Below are positions 19,342 to 32,110 of a stretch of DNA of 64,000 bases, one piece after another; position 1 is the stretch's first letter, and every line of letters begins with the position of its first letter. Under the pieces are notes generated by a model. The model had not been told where the DNA came from. It saw nothing but the letters and a program-made list of their open reading frames with translations, and ran no database searches. A program made the translations under genes and the position numbers. The stretch lies in assembly GCA_945874355.1 (NCBI GenBank), contig CAMCGB010000005.1, positions 62,001-126,000 of the forward strand. Direction: 5' to 3'. Source of the stretch: an uncultured Bacteroides sp. (lineage in GTDB: Bacteria > Bacteroidota > Bacteroidia > Bacteroidales > UBA932).

Positions 19342-22300
19342 ATGTCAAATAAGACCACCAACAAGCGTATAAACTTTGCAACATCAAAGATTCTGGAGTA
19401 TCCGGATCTTCTGGAAGTGCAGCTGAAGTCGTTCAAAGACTTCTTCCAGCTTGAAACAACGCCTGAAAACAGACGTAATGAGGGTCTGTATCAGGTGTTT
19501 CAGGAGATATTCCCGATTGAAGACACGAGGAACAGCTACAAGCTCGAGTTCATCGACTACTTCATCGACCCTCCCCAGTATTCAATCGAGGAATGTCTTG
19601 ACAGGGGCCTGACTTACAGTGTGCCCCTGAAGGCCAAGCTCAAGCTCTCTTGCACCGACACCGAGCACGAAGGTTTCGAGACCAGGGTTCAGGACGTCTA
19701 TCTGGGCAACATACCCTATATGACTCCTGCCGGCACCTTCGTCATCAACGGATCGGAGCGTATTATCGTATCACAGCTGCACAGATCTCCCGGAGTGTTC
19801 TTCGACCAGAGCATGCACGCCAACGGAACCAAGCTCTACTCAGCGAGAATCATCCCCTTCAAGGGTTCATGGATAGAGTTTGCCACCGACATCAACAACG
19901 TGATGTACGCGTACATAGACCGCAAGAAGAAGCTGCCTGTGACCACTCTGCTCAGAGCCATCGGATACAATTCGGACAAGGACATCATCGACATCTTCGA
20001 CCTTGCAGACGAGATTACCGTCAGCGAGAACGAGCTCAATGCCAACAAGGGCCGCAAGCTCGCCAACAATGTCCTAAAAACCAAATTTGAAGACTTCATC
20101 GATGAGGACACGGGTGAGGTTACCCCTGTCGAGAGAATCGAAATCATCGTCAAGAGAGGCGAAATTCTTGACGACGACAGCATCGATGCCATACTTCAGG
20201 CCGACGAAAAGACTATACTCCTTCAGAAGGACGAGGCCAACTCGAACGAGTACGCCATCATCTTCAACACTCTTCAGAAGGATCCCACGAATACGGAGAT
20301 TGAAGCTGTCAACTACATCTATAAACAGCTCCGCAACTCTGAACCGCCCGATGAGAGCACAGCAAGGGACGTGATCGACAAGCTGTTCTTCTCGGAGAAG
20401 AGATACGACCTGGGCAATGTCGGACGCTACCGTCTGAACAAGAAGCTCAATCTCTCGATTGACCCTCAGGTGCGTGTACTCACCAATACAGACATTATAG
20501 AGATCATCAAGTATCTCATCCAGCTCATCAATTCAAAGGCTACGGTGGACGATATCGACCACCTGTCAAACCGTAGGGTGAGGACCGTAGGAGAGCAGCT
20601 GGCCAACCAGTTCAGCGTAGGTCTGAGCAGAATGGCCCGTACCATCAGGGAGAGGATGAACGTGCGCGACAGCGAGCAGTTCAACCCCATCGACCTGATC
20701 AACGCGAAGACTCTCTCTTCAGTCATCAACTCATTCTTCGGTACCAGCCAGCTGTCCCAGTTCATGGACCAGACCAACCCTCTTGCCGAGATTACCCACA
20801 AGAGGCGTCTTTCGGCTCTCGGTCCCGGAGGACTGAGCCGCGACAGGGCAGGATTCGAGGTTCGAGATGTTCACTACACCCATTACGGAAGACTCTGCCC
20901 TATCGAGTCTCCTGAAGGTCCTAACATCGGACTTATATCTTCACTGTGCGTTTACGCGAGAATCGACGACCTCGGATTCATCGAGACCCCCTACCGTGAC
21001 GTCAAGAACGGCAAGGTGGACCTCAGCGAGCAGGGTTGCCACTATATGAGTGCGGAGGAGGAAGAGGACAAGCTCGTTTCGCTTGCCAACGTTGAGCTGG
21101 ACGAGCAGGGCAATATCCTTGCAGACCGCATCCAGTGCCGTCTCGAGGCTGACTTCCCTGTAGTCACCAAAGACCAGGTGGACTATATGGACGTTGCACC
21201 TAACCAGATGGCATCTGTCGCAGCGTCGCTCATTCCTTTCCTCGAGCATGACGATGCCCACCGTGCATTGATGGGCGCCAACATGATGCGTCAGGCAGTT
21301 CCCCTTCTCAGACCTGAATCCCCGATTGTGGGCACCGGACTTGAGCAGAGAGCCTGCGAGGACTCCCGCACCCAGGTCGTAGCTACCAGAAGCGGAGAGG
21401 TTACCTATGTGGACGCCAATGAGATAAGGGTAAAATACGACCTTACCGACAATGAGAAGTTCGTAAGCTTCAACCCCGAAGAGACCACTTACAAGCTTCC
21501 TATCTACCGCAGGACCAACCAGAGCACTACCATCACCCTGAAGCCTATCGTAAAGAAGGGCGACAAGATTGAGAAGGGACAGGTGCTCACCGAAGGATAT
21601 GCTACCCAGAACGGCGAGCTCGCCCTCGGACGCAACCTCAAGGTAGCGTTCATGCCCTGGAAGGGATACAACTACGAGGACGCCATCGTGCTCTCCGAGG
21701 AGATGGTGAAGTGGGACGTGCTGACCAGCGTTCACGTGGACGAGTACCTGACCGAGGTGCGCGACACCAAGCGCGGTCCCGAGGAGCTCACCTCTGACAT
21801 CCCCAACGTAAGCGAGGACGCAACCAGGAACCTCGGCGACGACGGTATCGTACGCATAGGTGCGCACATCGAGCCAGGCGACATCATGATAGGTAAGATC
21901 ACCCCCAAGGGAGAGAGCGATCCTTCTCCTGAGGAGAAACTCCTGAAAGCCATCTTCGGCGACAAGGCCGGCGACGTGAAGGACGCTTCGCTGAAAGCCA
22001 ACCCTTCACTGAGCGGAACCGTCATCAAGACCGCCCTTTACACCAAACTCTCCAAGGAGAGCGGCAAGAAGGGAGCTTCGAAGACCGACCAGAAGACCCG
22101 CCTCGAGATGCGTCAGGCAGAGTTCGACCGCAGGGCCGAAAGACTCTACACCGAATTCATGCAGAAGCTCTCCGCCCTGACCAAGAACAAGAAGAGCGCA
22201 GGCATCACCGACCTCTACGGAGTCGAGATTCTCGAAAAGGACAAGAAGATCACGACCGACCTGCTCAAGAGCATCGACTATACCAATATCAACTCCAACA

Positions 22301-23163
22301 AGTGGACTACCGAGAAGGAGACCAACGATATGGTAAGGGATCTTATCAACAACTATTGCATAGCCCTCAAGACTGAGCAGGCCATATGCAAGAGGGAGAT
22401 GGACAAGATCAAGGTCGGAGACGAACTCCCCAACGGAGTGATGCAGATTGCCAAGGTATATATCGCCAAGAAGCGTAAGATTACCGTGGGTGACAAGATG
22501 GCCGGACGTCACGGAAACAAGGGTATTGTAGCCAAGATTGTACGCCAGGAGGATATGCCTTTCCTTGAGGACGGTACTCCTGTCGATATAGTGCTCAACC
22601 CTCTGGGCGTGCCTTCACGTATGAACCTCGGTCAGATTTACGAGACCGTGCTCGGATGGGCCGGAGACAAGCTCGGACTGAAGTTCAGCACCCCTATCTT
22701 CGACGGTGCAAGCATTGACGAGATATGCGACTACACCGACAAGGCCGGAGTGCCCAGATACGGCAAGACCAAGCTTCGCGATGGCGGCACCGGAGACTAT
22801 TTCGACCAGCCTGCCACCGTTGGTGTCATCTATATGATCAAGCTCGGCCATATGGTTGACGACAAGATGCACGCACGTTCAATTGGTCCTTACTCACTTA
22901 TCACCCAGCAGCCTCTGGGAGGTAAGTCACAGTTCGGAGGACAGAGATTCGGAGAGATGGAGGTTTGGGCCCTCGAGGCATTCGGTGCGGCCAACGCCCT
23001 TCAGGAAATCCTTACCGTCAAGTCCGACGACGTGGTCGGCAGGGCCAAGACCTACGAGGCCATTGTGAAGGGAGATCCCATCCCTCCTGCCGGAATTCCG
23101 GAATCACTCAATGTTCTGCTCCACGAACTCCGTGGTCTGGGACTCAAGGTTACATTGGAATAA
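19342..23163 (+). CDS. rpoB: DNA-directed RNA polymerase subunit beta
   Basis: 1273 aa; [53 protein letters not shown]. Confidence 0.99.
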   Translation: MSNKTTNKRINFATSKILEYPDLLEVQLKSFKDFFQLETTPENRRNEGLYQVFQEIFPIEDTRNSYKLEFIDYFIDPPQYSIEECLDRGLTYSVPLKAKLKLSCTDTEHEGFETRVQDVYLGNIPYMTPAGTFVINGSERIIVSQLHRSPGVFFDQSMHANGTKLYSARIIPFKGSWIEFATDINNVMYAYIDRKKKLPVTTLLRAIGYNSDKDIIDIFDLADEITVSENELNANKGRKLANNVLKTKFEDFIDEDTGEVTPVERIEIIVKRGEILDDDSIDAILQADEKTILLQKDEANSNEYAIIFNTLQKDPTNTEIEAVNYIYKQLRNSEPPDESTARDVIDKLFFSEKRYDLGNVGRYRLNKKLNLSIDPQVRVLTNTDIIEIIKYLIQLINSKATVDDIDHLSNRRVRTVGEQLANQFSVGLSRMARTIRERMNVRDSEQFNPIDLINAKTLSSVINSFFGTSQLSQFMDQTNPLAEITHKRRLSALGPGGLSRDRAGFEVRDVHYTHYGRLCPIESPEGPNIGLISSLCVYARIDDLGFIETPYRDVKNGKVDLSEQGCHYMSAEEEEDKLVSLANVELDEQGNILADRIQCRLEADFPVVTKDQVDYMDVAPNQMASVAASLIPFLEHDDAHRALMGANMMRQAVPLLRPESPIVGTGLEQRACEDSRTQVVATRSGEVTYVDANEIRVKYDLTDNEKFVSFNPEETTYKLPIYRRTNQSTTITLKPIVKKGDKIEKGQVLTEGYATQNGELALGRNLKVAFMPWKGYNYEDAIVLSEEMVKWDVLTSVHVDEYLTEVRDTKRGPEELTSDIPNVSEDATRNLGDDGIVRIGAHIEPGDIMIGKITPKGESDPSPEEKLLKAIFGDKAGDVKDASLKANPSLSGTVIKTALYTKLSKESGKKGASKTDQKTRLEMRQAEFDRRAERLYTEFMQKLSALTKNKKSAGITDLYGVEILEKDKKITTDLLKSIDYTNINSNKWTTEKETNDMVRDLINNYCIALKTEQAICKREMDKIKVGDELPNGVMQIAKVYIAKKRKITVGDKMAGRHGNKGIVAKIVRQEDMPFLEDGTPVDIVLNPLGVPSRMNLGQIYETVLGWAGDKLGLKFSTPIFDGASIDEICDYTDKAGVPRYGKTKLRDGGTGDYFDQPATVGVIYMIKLGHMVDDKMHARSIGPYSLITQQPLGGKSQFGGQRFGEMEVWALEAFGAANALQEILTVKSDDVVGRAKTYEAIVKGDPIPPAGIPESLNVLLHELRGLGLKVTLE

Positions 23164-23183
23164 TTGTTTGAACGTATAGTAAT

Positions 23184-26100
23184 ATGCCTACTTTCAATAG
23201 CAAAGACAACAAAATAAAGAGCAACTTCCAGACGATAAGCATCTCGCTCGCTTCGCCTGAGGACATCACCGCACGTTCCTGCGGCGAGGTCCTCAAGCCG
23301 GAGACCGTCAACTACAGGACCTACAAGCCTGAAAGGGACGGACTCTTCTGCGAGAAGATTTTCGGTCCTACCAAGGACTACGAGTGCTACTGCGGCAAGT
23401 ACAAGAGAATCCGCTACCGCGGAATCATCTGCGACAGATGTAATGTGGAGGTTACCGAGAAAAAGGTGCGCCGCGAGAGGATGGGTCACATCACCCTCAC
23501 TGTGCCTGTAGCCCACATCTGGTACTTCAAGTCTGCTCCAAACAAGATTTCCGCACTTCTCGGACTTCCCGCAAAGAAGCTCGAGTCGGTCATCTACTAT
23601 GAGAAATACATAGTAGTACGTCCCGGAGAGAGCGGCCTCGAGAAGATGGACCTGCTTTCTGAAGACGAGTACCTCGACACGCTGGCCCGTATCCCCGGGA
23701 ACAGCAACCTTGCTGACAACGATGAGAACAAGTTCATCGCCAAGATGGGAGCCGAGGGTATATATGACCTTCTCTGCGAGATTGATGTGGAAGCCCTGGG
23801 CAAGGAACTCCGCTCAAGGATGGTCACCGAGACCTCCCAGCAGAGGAAAACCGAGATTCTCAAGAGGCTTCAGGTCGTAAAGTGGTTCCAGGAGTCCAAG
23901 GGCATCAACAGGCCCGAGTGGATGATCATGAAGGTCATCCCCGTCATTCCGCCCGACCTTCGTCCTCTGGTACCCCTCGACGGAGGAAGGTTCGCTACCA
24001 GCGACCTCAACGACCTCTACCGCAGGGTCATCATACGTAACAACCGACTCAAGAGGCTCATCGAGATCAAGGCTCCTGAGGTGATTCTCAGAAACGAGAA
24101 GCGTATGCTCCAGGAGGCTGTGGACTCCCTGTTCGACAACTCCAAGAAGTCATCTGCCGTCAAGAGCGAATCCAACAGGGCTCTCAAGAGCCTTTCCGAC
24201 TCGCTCAAGGGCAAGCAGGGACGCTTCCGTCAGAACCTGCTCGGTAAGAGAGTCGATTACTCCGCCCGTTCGGTCATCGTCGTCGGTCCGGAGCTCAATA
24301 TGCACGAGTGCGGTCTGCCCAAGTTCATGGCTGCCGAGCTTTACAAGCCTTTCATCATCCGCAAGCTCATCGAGCGCGGTATCGTGAAGACCGTAAAGAG
24401 CGCCAAGAAGATAGTTGACCGCAAGGATCCCGTGATCTGGGACATCCTCGAGAACGTGATGAAGGGTCATCCCGTGCTGCTCAACCGTGCGCCTACCCTC
24501 CATAGGCTCGGTATCCAGGCTTTCCAGCCCCGAATGATTGAAGGAAAAGCCATCCAGCTGCATCCTCTCGCCTGTACGGCCTTCAACGCCGACTTCGATG
24601 GTGACCAGATGGCCGTCCACCTTCCTCTGGGCAACGCCGCCATTATGGAGGCCCAGCTGCTGATGCTCGGTAGCCAGAACATCCTCAACCCTGCCAACGG
24701 AGCTCCTATCACCGTGCCTTCACAGGATATGGTGCTCGGTCTGTACTACATCACCAAAGTACGTCCGGGAGCAAAGGGAGAGGGAATGAGCTTCTACTCA
24801 CCCGAGGAAGTCATCGTGGCCTACAACGAGAAGGCCATCGAGATGCACGCCAAGATCAACGTGCGCATCCCTGCCGACAAGAACGACCCTTCAAAGGGCA
24901 CCCAGATGGTCGAGACTACTGCAGGACGCATCATCGTCAACCAGTATGTACCCGATGAAGTTCCCTATGTGAACGAGGTGCTCGGCAAGAAGAGCCTCAG
25001 GAAGATTATCACCAATGTCATCAAGCACACCGGTGTGACACGCACAGCCAAGTTCCTTGACGACATCAAGAACCTCGGATACGACCAGGCATTCCGCGCC
25101 GGTATCTCATTCAACCTCGGCGACGTGCTTGTCCCGAAGGAGAAGACTACCCTCGTCGAGGAGGCCTACAAGAAAGTGGCCGAGATCCGCGACGACTTCG
25201 AGAACGGTTTCATCACCAACAACGAGCGTTACAACAAGGTCATCGACCTCTGGTCATCTGTGGACAACAAGCTCACCAAGATTGTGACCCAGCAGATTTC
25301 CGAGGACCAGCAGGGATTCAACCCCGTATTCATGATGCTGGATTCCGGAGCCCGTGGATCTACCACCCAGATCAAGCAGCTCTGCGGTATGCGTGGACTT
25401 ATGGCCAAGCCCCAGAAGGCCGGTGCATCGGGAGCGGACATTATCGAGAACCCTATCGTTTCGAACCTTAAGGAAGGAATGTCAGTGCTCGAGTACTTCA
25501 TCTCCACCCACGGTGCCAGAAAGGGTCTTGCCGATACCGCCCTCAAGACTGCGGATGCAGGTTACCTGACCAGACGTCTTGTGGATGTATCCCACGACGT
25601 AATCATCACCGACGAGGACTGCGGCACTTTGAGAGGACTCATCGCAACCGCCATCAAGAACAAGGACGAAGTGGTTGAGTCTCTGGGCGAGAGAATTCTC
25701 GGACGTACTTCCGTGCACGATATCTTCAACCCTCTGACCGGGGAGCTGATCATCAAGGCCGGCGAGGAAATCAGGGAGAAGGAAGCCGATCTTATCGACT
25801 CTCTGCCCATCGAGCAGGTTGAAATCCGTTCGGTACTCACCTGCGAGAGCCGCAAGGGTGTCTGCGCCAAGTGCTACGGCCGCAACCTGGCCACCAGCCG
25901 TATGGTCGAGAAGGGCGAGGTTGTCGGAGTGATTGCAGCCCAGTCCATCGGAGAGCCCGGTACCCAGCTTACACTGCGTACCTTCCACGTCGGCGGTACC
26001 GCTTCTTCATCTGCAGCCGACTCTTCAATCGAGTCCAAGTACAACGGTGTCCTTCAGTTCGACGAGCTCAGGACCATCGAAAGGATTACCGATGAGGGTA

Positions 26101-27434
26101 CCACCGAGACTGTGGTAGTGAGCCGCATGACCGAGCTCAAGATCATCGACGAGAACACCGGAATCACCTTCTCACAGTACGACATCCCTTACGGAGCAGT
26201 GCTCTACAAGGCTGACGGAGACAAGGTTGTCAAGGGTGACCTGATATGTAACTGGGATGCCTACAACGCCACCACCATCGTGGAGACTGCAGGTACCGTA
26301 CGCTTCGAGAACATGATTGAAGGCGCAACCTTCCAGAAGGAGAGTGCCGACGAGTTCTCGCTCAGCACCGACAAGGTCATTATCGAGTCCAAGGACAAGA
26401 CCAGGACTCCTACTATGCTCATTGTCAATGAGGCAGGCGACATCCTCAAGCAGTTCAACCTGCCTGTAGGCGCCCACATCATGGCTGAGGACGGACATCA
26501 GGTCAAGGTCGGCGACGTCATAATGAAAATCCCCCGCGCCATCGGCAAGGCAAGCGATATCACCGGAGGTCTGCCCCGTGTTACCGAGCTCTTCGAAGCA
26601 CGCAACCCTTCAAGCCCCGCTATTCTCTCCGAGATCAACGGTGAGGTTCTGATGGGCAAGGTCAAGAGAGGTAACCGCGAAATCGTAGTCCGCAACAAGT
26701 ACGGTGTCGAGAAGCACTATCTGGTGCCTCTGACCAAGCAGATTCTTGTTCAGGAGAACGACTATGTAAAGGCCGGCACTCCCCTTTCCGACGGTGGAGT
26801 TTCGCCCAGCGACATCCTCAATATACTCGGACCTGTCAAGGCTCAGGAGTATATCGTGAACGAGGTTCAGGCAGTGTACCGCCTGCAGGGTGTGAAGATC
26901 AACGACAAGCACTTCGAAATCATCGTCAGACAGATGATGCGCAAGGTCGAGATCACCAACCCCGGAGACACCGAGTTCCTCTCTGAGGAGATGGTGGACA
27001 AGTGGAAGTTTATGGATGTCAACGACAGAATCTATGGCAAGTATGTAGTGCAGACTGCCGGAGACTCACAGAAATACCAGGAAGGCGACATCATCGATGC
27101 CAGACAGATGCGCAGCGAGAACTCATCGCTCGAGCGTCAGGGTCTGAAGCCGCTGAGCGCACGGGCTACCCAGCCCGCCACCGCAAGGCTGATACTCCAG
27201 GGTATCACCCGCGCCGCTTTGAAGACCGACAGTTTCATCTCTGCAGCTTCCTTCCAGGAGACCACCAAGGTGCTCAGCGAGGCAGCCATCAGAGGAAGGG
27301 TCGACCATCTGGAAGGCCTCAAGGAGAATGTCATCTGCGGTCACCTCATCCCGGCCGGTACCGGACTCAAGAGCTACCAGGATATCATCGTAGTCCGCAA
27401 GGATGAGATGAAGGACGAGTTCAACGACCTTTAG
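23184..27434 (+). CDS. rpoC: DNA-directed RNA polymerase subunit beta'
   Basis: 1416 aa; [17 protein letters not shown] active-site motif. Confidence 0.99.
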   Translation: MPTFNSKDNKIKSNFQTISISLASPEDITARSCGEVLKPETVNYRTYKPERDGLFCEKIFGPTKDYECYCGKYKRIRYRGIICDRCNVEVTEKKVRRERMGHITLTVPVAHIWYFKSAPNKISALLGLPAKKLESVIYYEKYIVVRPGESGLEKMDLLSEDEYLDTLARIPGNSNLADNDENKFIAKMGAEGIYDLLCEIDVEALGKELRSRMVTETSQQRKTEILKRLQVVKWFQESKGINRPEWMIMKVIPVIPPDLRPLVPLDGGRFATSDLNDLYRRVIIRNNRLKRLIEIKAPEVILRNEKRMLQEAVDSLFDNSKKSSAVKSESNRALKSLSDSLKGKQGRFRQNLLGKRVDYSARSVIVVGPELNMHECGLPKFMAAELYKPFIIRKLIERGIVKTVKSAKKIVDRKDPVIWDILENVMKGHPVLLNRAPTLHRLGIQAFQPRMIEGKAIQLHPLACTAFNADFDGDQMAVHLPLGNAAIMEAQLLMLGSQNILNPANGAPITVPSQDMVLGLYYITKVRPGAKGEGMSFYSPEEVIVAYNEKAIEMHAKINVRIPADKNDPSKGTQMVETTAGRIIVNQYVPDEVPYVNEVLGKKSLRKIITNVIKHTGVTRTAKFLDDIKNLGYDQAFRAGISFNLGDVLVPKEKTTLVEEAYKKVAEIRDDFENGFITNNERYNKVIDLWSSVDNKLTKIVTQQISEDQQGFNPVFMMLDSGARGSTTQIKQLCGMRGLMAKPQKAGASGADIIENPIVSNLKEGMSVLEYFISTHGARKGLADTALKTADAGYLTRRLVDVSHDVIITDEDCGTLRGLIATAIKNKDEVVESLGERILGRTSVHDIFNPLTGELIIKAGEEIREKEADLIDSLPIEQVEIRSVLTCESRKGVCAKCYGRNLATSRMVEKGEVVGVIAAQSIGEPGTQLTLRTFHVGGTASSSAADSSIESKYNGVLQFDELRTIERITDEGTTETVVVSRMTELKIIDENTGITFSQYDIPYGAVLYKADGDKVVKGDLICNWDAYNATTIVETAGTVRFENMIEGATFQKESADEFSLSTDKVIIESKDKTRTPTMLIVNEAGDILKQFNLPVGAHIMAEDGHQVKVGDVIMKIPRAIGKASDITGGLPRVTELFEARNPSSPAILSEINGEVLMGKVKRGNREIVVRNKYGVEKHYLVPLTKQILVQENDYVKAGTPLSDGGVSPSDILNILGPVKAQEYIVNEVQAVYRLQGVKINDKHFEIIVRQMMRKVEITNPGDTEFLSEEMVDKWKFMDVNDRIYGKYVVQTAGDSQKYQEGDIIDARQMRSENSSLERQGLKPLSARATQPATARLILQGITRAALKTDSFISAASFQETTKVLSEAAIRGRVDHLEGLKENVICGHLIPAGTGLKSYQDIIVVRKDEMKDEFNDL

Positions 27435-27441
27435 CGGTAAA

Positions 27442-27514
27442 AGATCTCTCCACTCGCTTCGCTCGGTCGAGATGACAACTCGAGCGTAGCCCGAAGGGCG
27501 GAGTCGAGAAATCT
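27442..27514. repeat. Two head-to-head copies of intergenic repeat family B (AGATNTCTCSACTC...TCGARATGACA) forming a ~73-bp inverted repeat
   Basis: AGATCTCTCCACTCGCTTCGCTCGGTCGAGATGACA facing (reverse strand) AGATTTCTCGACTCCGCCCTTCGGGCTACGCTCGAG. Confidence 0.75.
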
Positions 27515-27518
27515 AATC

Positions 27519-27557
27519 AAAAAAGAGAAGGAGCAGGCTAAGCCCCTTCTCTTTTTT
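27519..27557. terminator. Bidirectional intrinsic terminator after rpoC
   Basis: AAAAAAGAGAAGG...CCTTCTCTTTTTT perfect 13-bp inverted repeat. Confidence 0.9.
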
Positions 27558-27577
27558 ATTATTGCCTTGATTTCCGA

Positions 27578-27609
27578 TTTGGAAAAGAAACGGATTCGGG
27601 GTAAATTTG
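27578..27609 (+). promoter_or_regulatory. Promoter of metF-metH: TTTG-N20-TAAATTTG
   Basis: Both boxes present 6 bp before metF start. Confidence 0.6.
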
Positions 27610-27615
27610 CAGGTT

Positions 27616-28548
27616 ATGAAAGTTTCAGATATACTGCTTCAAAGCACTAAAGCCTATCCCTCGCTCGAAATCGTTCCACCCCTGAACGGAATTTCGAGAA
27701 AAGAGCTGCTAGACAGCGTCAGACCCTTTATCGAATTCAGCCCCAAATACATAAACATCACCTGCCACAGGGACGAATACGAATATGTCAAGAACTCTGA
27801 CGGTTCTTTCACGCGCCGCCTGGTCCGTAAAAGGATAAGCGAGAGTGCCGTGTGCGGAGCCATCCAGTCGGAGTTCAAAGTCGATGTGGTGCCCCACCTC
27901 ATCTGCGGAGGAGCTACGAAGGACCAGATTGACTTCCAGCTGCAGGACTTCCGCTTTATGGAAATCGAGAATATTCTGGCCCTGCGGGGAGACTGCATCA
28001 CCGGGGAGAAACGTTTCACCCCTCAGGAAGGAGGTTACCGCCACGCCAACGAGCTGGTCTCAGGCATCAGGGAGTTCGAGAAGCAGCGTGAGTGCGAGGG
28101 CTTTTTCAGTATAGGAGTGGGAGGCTATCCGGAGAAGCACTTCGAAGCCCCTAATATGGAAGACGACATCGCGCATCTCAAAGCCAAAGTTGACGCCGGA
28201 GCGGACTATGTGATAACCCAGATGTTTTTCGACAACTCGGTCTTCTACAGCTTTGTGTCCAAATGCCGCGAGGCAGGCATCAGCGTGCCCATTATCCCCG
28301 GACTCAAGCCCCTTTCGACCTTCAGGCAGATAGAACTTCTGCCCCAAGCATTCAGCATTGACATCCCCCAGGAGCTCACGAGCGAGATGCGCCTTTTCAA
28401 GGACGACAAAAAGGCTCTTTACCGGATAGGAGAGCTCTGGTGCATCAATCAGTGCAAGGACCTTATCAAGAAAGGCGTTCCGGCAGTGCATTTCTACACT
28501 ATGGGCAAGGCTGATAATGTAGTGAATATACTTAGAGCGTGTTTCTGA
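27616..28548 (+). CDS. metF: Methylenetetrahydrofolate reductase
   Basis: EIVPPLNG, FINITCHRDEY-like, ALRGDCITGEKRF, YVITQMFFDN, IPGLKPLS. Confidence 0.92.
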   Translation: MKVSDILLQSTKAYPSLEIVPPLNGISRKELLDSVRPFIEFSPKYINITCHRDEYEYVKNSDGSFTRRLVRKRISESAVCGAIQSEFKVDVVPHLICGGATKDQIDFQLQDFRFMEIENILALRGDCITGEKRFTPQEGGYRHANELVSGIREFEKQRECEGFFSIGVGGYPEKHFEAPNMEDDIAHLKAKVDAGADYVITQMFFDNSVFYSFVSKCREAGISVPIIPGLKPLSTFRQIELLPQAFSIDIPQELTSEMRLFKDDKKALYRIGELWCINQCKDLIKKGVPAVHFYTMGKADNVVNILRACF

Positions 28549-31500
28549 TGGCAGTAGAGCAGTTGTTCAGCGAGTTACAGAGCCGCATCCTGATTCTGGA
28601 CGGGGCTATGGGAACTATGCTCCAGAGAGCAGGCCTGAGCGGGAACAGCGAGAGTTTCAACCTCAGCGAGCCCGATAAGGTGGCGAGTATCCACCGCGCA
28701 TACATCGAGGCGGGAGCCGATATTATCGAGACCAACTCTTTCTCTGCCAATAGAATAAGCCAATCCGAGTACGGATGCGCCCAAATGGCTTCCGAGATGG
28801 CTTTCCAGGCTGCCAGGATTGCCCGTAGCGAAGCCGACAGGGCCGGGCGGAAGGTCTGGGTAGCCGGAAGTATCGGCCCTACCGGCAAATCCCTTACCCT
28901 CGCCCAGAAGCTCTCGGACCCTTTTTTCCGGGCCTATAGCTTCGACGAGATGGCTCTCTGCTACAAAGAGCAGATAGAAGCCCTCGCGCGCGGAGGAGTT
29001 GATATCCTGCTTCTTGAGACCTGCTTCGATGCCCTTAATGCTAAGGCCGCCATCTATGCCCTGCGCCAGAGCGGGTTGGAGCTGCCGCTGATGATTTCGG
29101 CTTCGGCTTCGGACAGGAGCGGAAGAACTCTGACCGGCCAGACCATAGAAGCCTTCTATACCAGCGTCGAACACGCCGGACCCCTGAGCTTCGGGCTTAA
29201 CTGCTCGCTTGGAGCTGAGGACCTGACTCCCCTGATGGAAGATGTTGCTCAGTGGGCCGAATGTCCTTTGAGCTGCCACCCGAATGCCGGACTTCCGAAC
29301 GAGATGGGAGAGTATGACCAGAGCCCCGTTCAGATGGCCCGGGCTATGAAGGCGATGGGAGAGAAAGGGCTGCTGAACATCGCAGGAGGATGCTGCGGCA
29401 CCACTCCGGAGCATATACGGGAGATAGGAAAGGCCTTGGAAAACTGCCCTGCAAGGAAATGGAAAGCAGAGCGCAAGAGCCTGAAAGTAAGCGGACTGGA
29501 AGCAGTTGAAGTGGATGCTTCCCGCAACTTCACAAATATTGGCGAGAGGACCAATGTGGCCGGCTCGCGCAAGTTTGCCAAACTCATTGCCGCCCAGGAT
29601 TACGACTCCGCCATTCAGGTGGCGGCAGGTCAGATAGAGTCAGGCGCATCGATTATCGACATCAATATGGACGATGCCATGCTCGACTCTACCCTTGAGA
29701 TGGAGAGGTTCCTCAGATGCATTTCCGGGGAGCCGGCCGTTGCCAAGGCTGCCCTGATGATAGACTCTTCGCACTGGGAGACCATACTTGCCGGACTGAA
29801 AAACGCCCAGGGCAAGTGCATCGTAAACTCCATATCTCTAAAAGAGGGAGAGCGGGAGTTCCTGCGCAAAGCTCGGGAAATCAAGAACTTGGGTGCTGCG
29901 CTTGTGGTAATGGCTTTCGATGAGGAAGGGCAGGCAACCACTTATCAGAGGAAGATTGATATCTGCGCAAGAGCCTGGAAACTGCTGCGCGATGAGCTGG
30001 ACTTCAAGGCGAGCGATATCATTTTCGATGTGAATGTGCTGTCCGTCGGTACGGGTATAGAAGAGCACGCGGACTACGGAAAGGACTTTATAGAAGCTGT
30101 CAGGTGGATTAAGACCAATCTTCCGGGTGCGCTGACATCCGGCGGAATATCCAACCTCTCATTTGCCTTCAGGGGCAATAATCCCGTGCGCGAGGCTATG
30201 CATTCGGCTTTTCTGTACCACGCGAGGAAGGCGGGTCTGGATATGGGCATAGTGAACCCCGGGATGCTTCAGATTTATGACGATATAGAGGAGGAACTGC
30301 TGAGAAGGGTGGAGGATGTGATTCTGAACTCCGACCCGGGTGCAACCGAGCGGCTGATAGAAAAAGCTGCGCAGATTGCAGCACAAAAGCAGGCAGCCCA
30401 GCAGGGAGGCGGGAAGAGTGAAGACAAGTCGGCAAAGGAGGAAAACTGCACCCAAAGGCTCATAAATGCCCTAGTCAGAGGTACTTCCGCAGACCTTGAG
30501 AGCGACCTTCTTCTGGCCCTCTCGTCTGAAGGCTACAGCGCTGTCTCCTTGATTGAAGGTCCGCTGATGGAGGGTATGGCGAAGGTGGGAGAGCTGTTCG
30601 GCGAAGGGAAGATGTTCCTTCCGCAGGTGGTCAAATCGGCAAAGATTATGTCTGAAGCGGTAAAAATTCTGGAGCCTTATATGGAAAGCGGGGACAAGGG
30701 AACACCCAAGAGCAAGCCAAAGATACTGATGGCCACTGTCAAGGGGGATGTGCACGACATAGGAAAGAATATCACAGGCATAGTACTGGGATGCAACGGC
30801 TTCGAAGTGAAGGACTTGGGAGTGATGGTCAGCAAGGAGGACATAATCGGAGGAGCTGAGTCCTGGGGAGCCGATATCATAGGTGTAAGCGGTCTTATCA
30901 CCCCGTCGCTCTTCCAGATGGAGGAGTTGTGCCGCGCGATGAACGAGAAGGGGATGGACACTCCCCTGCTGGTCGGCGGAGCCACCACTTCGGAGCTGCA
31001 CACGGCAGTGAAGCTCGCCCCCTTGTACCCGCACGTCTATTACGCTTCCGACGCATCGGCTAGTGCTGTGCTGGCTTCAAGACTTATGCAGGACAGACTT
31101 GAGACGGAAAAGGTGGAGCAGGAAAAGATGGCTCAGCTCCGCTCGCTCTACGCCTTGGGGAAGGAACGCAAGCAGAACGAGAAGCCGAAGGAGCAGAAGC
31201 AGTTCGCCCCGGAAAGCTATCTTAAAGGCAAGACTTTCAGCGATATAGCTCTTAAGGAGTTCAGCGTCAAGGAACTGCTGCCTTATTTTGACTGGAAGCT
31301 TTTCTATGCCATCTGGGGCATTAAGGGCGAACATACGGACGAGCAGACCACGCGTCTGAGCGAAGATGCGCTCACGGCACTTGAGCGTATGAGCCGGCTG
31401 AACGAGTGCTCAATCAGGCTGTGCGCGCGCTTTGAGGAGGGCTACAGCGAGGACGGTTGGATAATCACCGACAGCTTCAAGCTGCCAATGCTGCGCCAGG

Positions 31501-32015
31501 AGGAAGACAAGCTGCTGAGTCTTAGCGATTTTGTGGCCCCTGCCGAATATGGTTTCCGCTCTCCTTTCGGGCTGTTCGCCCTGAGCGTGCATCCTTTAGG
31601 CGGCTGCGAGTGCGAGTGTTGCCGGGACTCTTACTCCCATATGCTTGAGCGCACTCTCAGGCAGACTCTTGCCGAGGCGGCTTCTCTTTGGCTCGACTCC
31701 ACTCTTGAGGCCCAGCTCCCGAAAGACGCCAAGGCCAAGCTCATCAAGCCGGCCGCAGGCTATCTTAGCTGCCCTGACCACTCCCTGAAGCGCGACATTC
31801 TTTCGCTTCTGCCACGGGGAGAGGAACTCGGCATCAGCCTTACCGAGAGCTGCGCAATGGTGCCGGACGCGAGCATCTGCGGCCTGATTTTCGCCCACCC
31901 AGACGCCTGCTACCCCGAGATCCGCTTTCTCAGCGCGCAGAGCCTGGACAGCTACGCCGCAAAGCGCGGCTTCAGCGCCAGCGAGAAGGACAGCTTCCTA
32001 TCCCACCTGAAATAG
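28548..32015 (+). CDS. metH: Cobalamin-dependent methionine synthase
   Basis: LDGAMGTMLQRAGL, GGCCGTTPEHIREI, NIGERTNVAGSRKFAKLI, VKGDVHDIGKNI, TESCAMVPDASICGLIFAHPDA; start overlaps metF stop (TGATG). Confidence 0.96.
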   Translation: MAVEQLFSELQSRILILDGAMGTMLQRAGLSGNSESFNLSEPDKVASIHRAYIEAGADIIETNSFSANRISQSEYGCAQMASEMAFQAARIARSEADRAGRKVWVAGSIGPTGKSLTLAQKLSDPFFRAYSFDEMALCYKEQIEALARGGVDILLLETCFDALNAKAAIYALRQSGLELPLMISASASDRSGRTLTGQTIEAFYTSVEHAGPLSFGLNCSLGAEDLTPLMEDVAQWAECPLSCHPNAGLPNEMGEYDQSPVQMARAMKAMGEKGLLNIAGGCCGTTPEHIREIGKALENCPARKWKAERKSLKVSGLEAVEVDASRNFTNIGERTNVAGSRKFAKLIAAQDYDSAIQVAAGQIESGASIIDINMDDAMLDSTLEMERFLRCISGEPAVAKAALMIDSSHWETILAGLKNAQGKCIVNSISLKEGEREFLRKAREIKNLGAALVVMAFDEEGQATTYQRKIDICARAWKLLRDELDFKASDIIFDVNVLSVGTGIEEHADYGKDFIEAVRWIKTNLPGALTSGGISNLSFAFRGNNPVREAMHSAFLYHARKAGLDMGIVNPGMLQIYDDIEEELLRRVEDVILNSDPGATERLIEKAAQIAAQKQAAQQGGGKSEDKSAKEENCTQRLINALVRGTSADLESDLLLALSSEGYSAVSLIEGPLMEGMAKVGELFGEGKMFLPQVVKSAKIMSEAVKILEPYMESGDKGTPKSKPKILMATVKGDVHDIGKNITGIVLGCNGFEVKDLGVMVSKEDIIGGAESWGADIIGVSGLITPSLFQMEELCRAMNEKGMDTPLLVGGATTSELHTAVKLAPLYPHVYYASDASASAVLASRLMQDRLETEKVEQEKMAQLRSLYALGKERKQNEKPKEQKQFAPESYLKGKTFSDIALKEFSVKELLPYFDWKLFYAIWGIKGEHTDEQTTRLSEDALTALERMSRLNECSIRLCARFEEGYSEDGWIITDSFKLPMLRQEEDKLLSLSDFVAPAEYGFRSPFGLFALSVHPLGGCECECCRDSYSHMLERTLRQTLAEAASLWLDSTLEAQLPKDAKAKLIKPAAGYLSCPDHSLKRDILSLLPRGEELGISLTESCAMVPDASICGLIFAHPDACYPEIRFLSAQSLDSYAAKRGFSASEKDSFLSHLK

Positions 32016-32055
32016 AGCGCGGGATGAGAGAAGCCGTTATTTGATGCAAAAAATT

Positions 32056-32085
32056 ATGCCGCGAAAACATTACTTTCCGCGGCAT
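32056..32085. terminator. Hairpin between metH and fimbrillin-like gene
   Basis: ATGCCGCG...CGCGGCAT 8-bp perfect stem in AT-rich flanks. Confidence 0.6.
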
Positions 32086-32110
32086 ATAATTATCAGGTTA
32101 AGTCTTTAAT

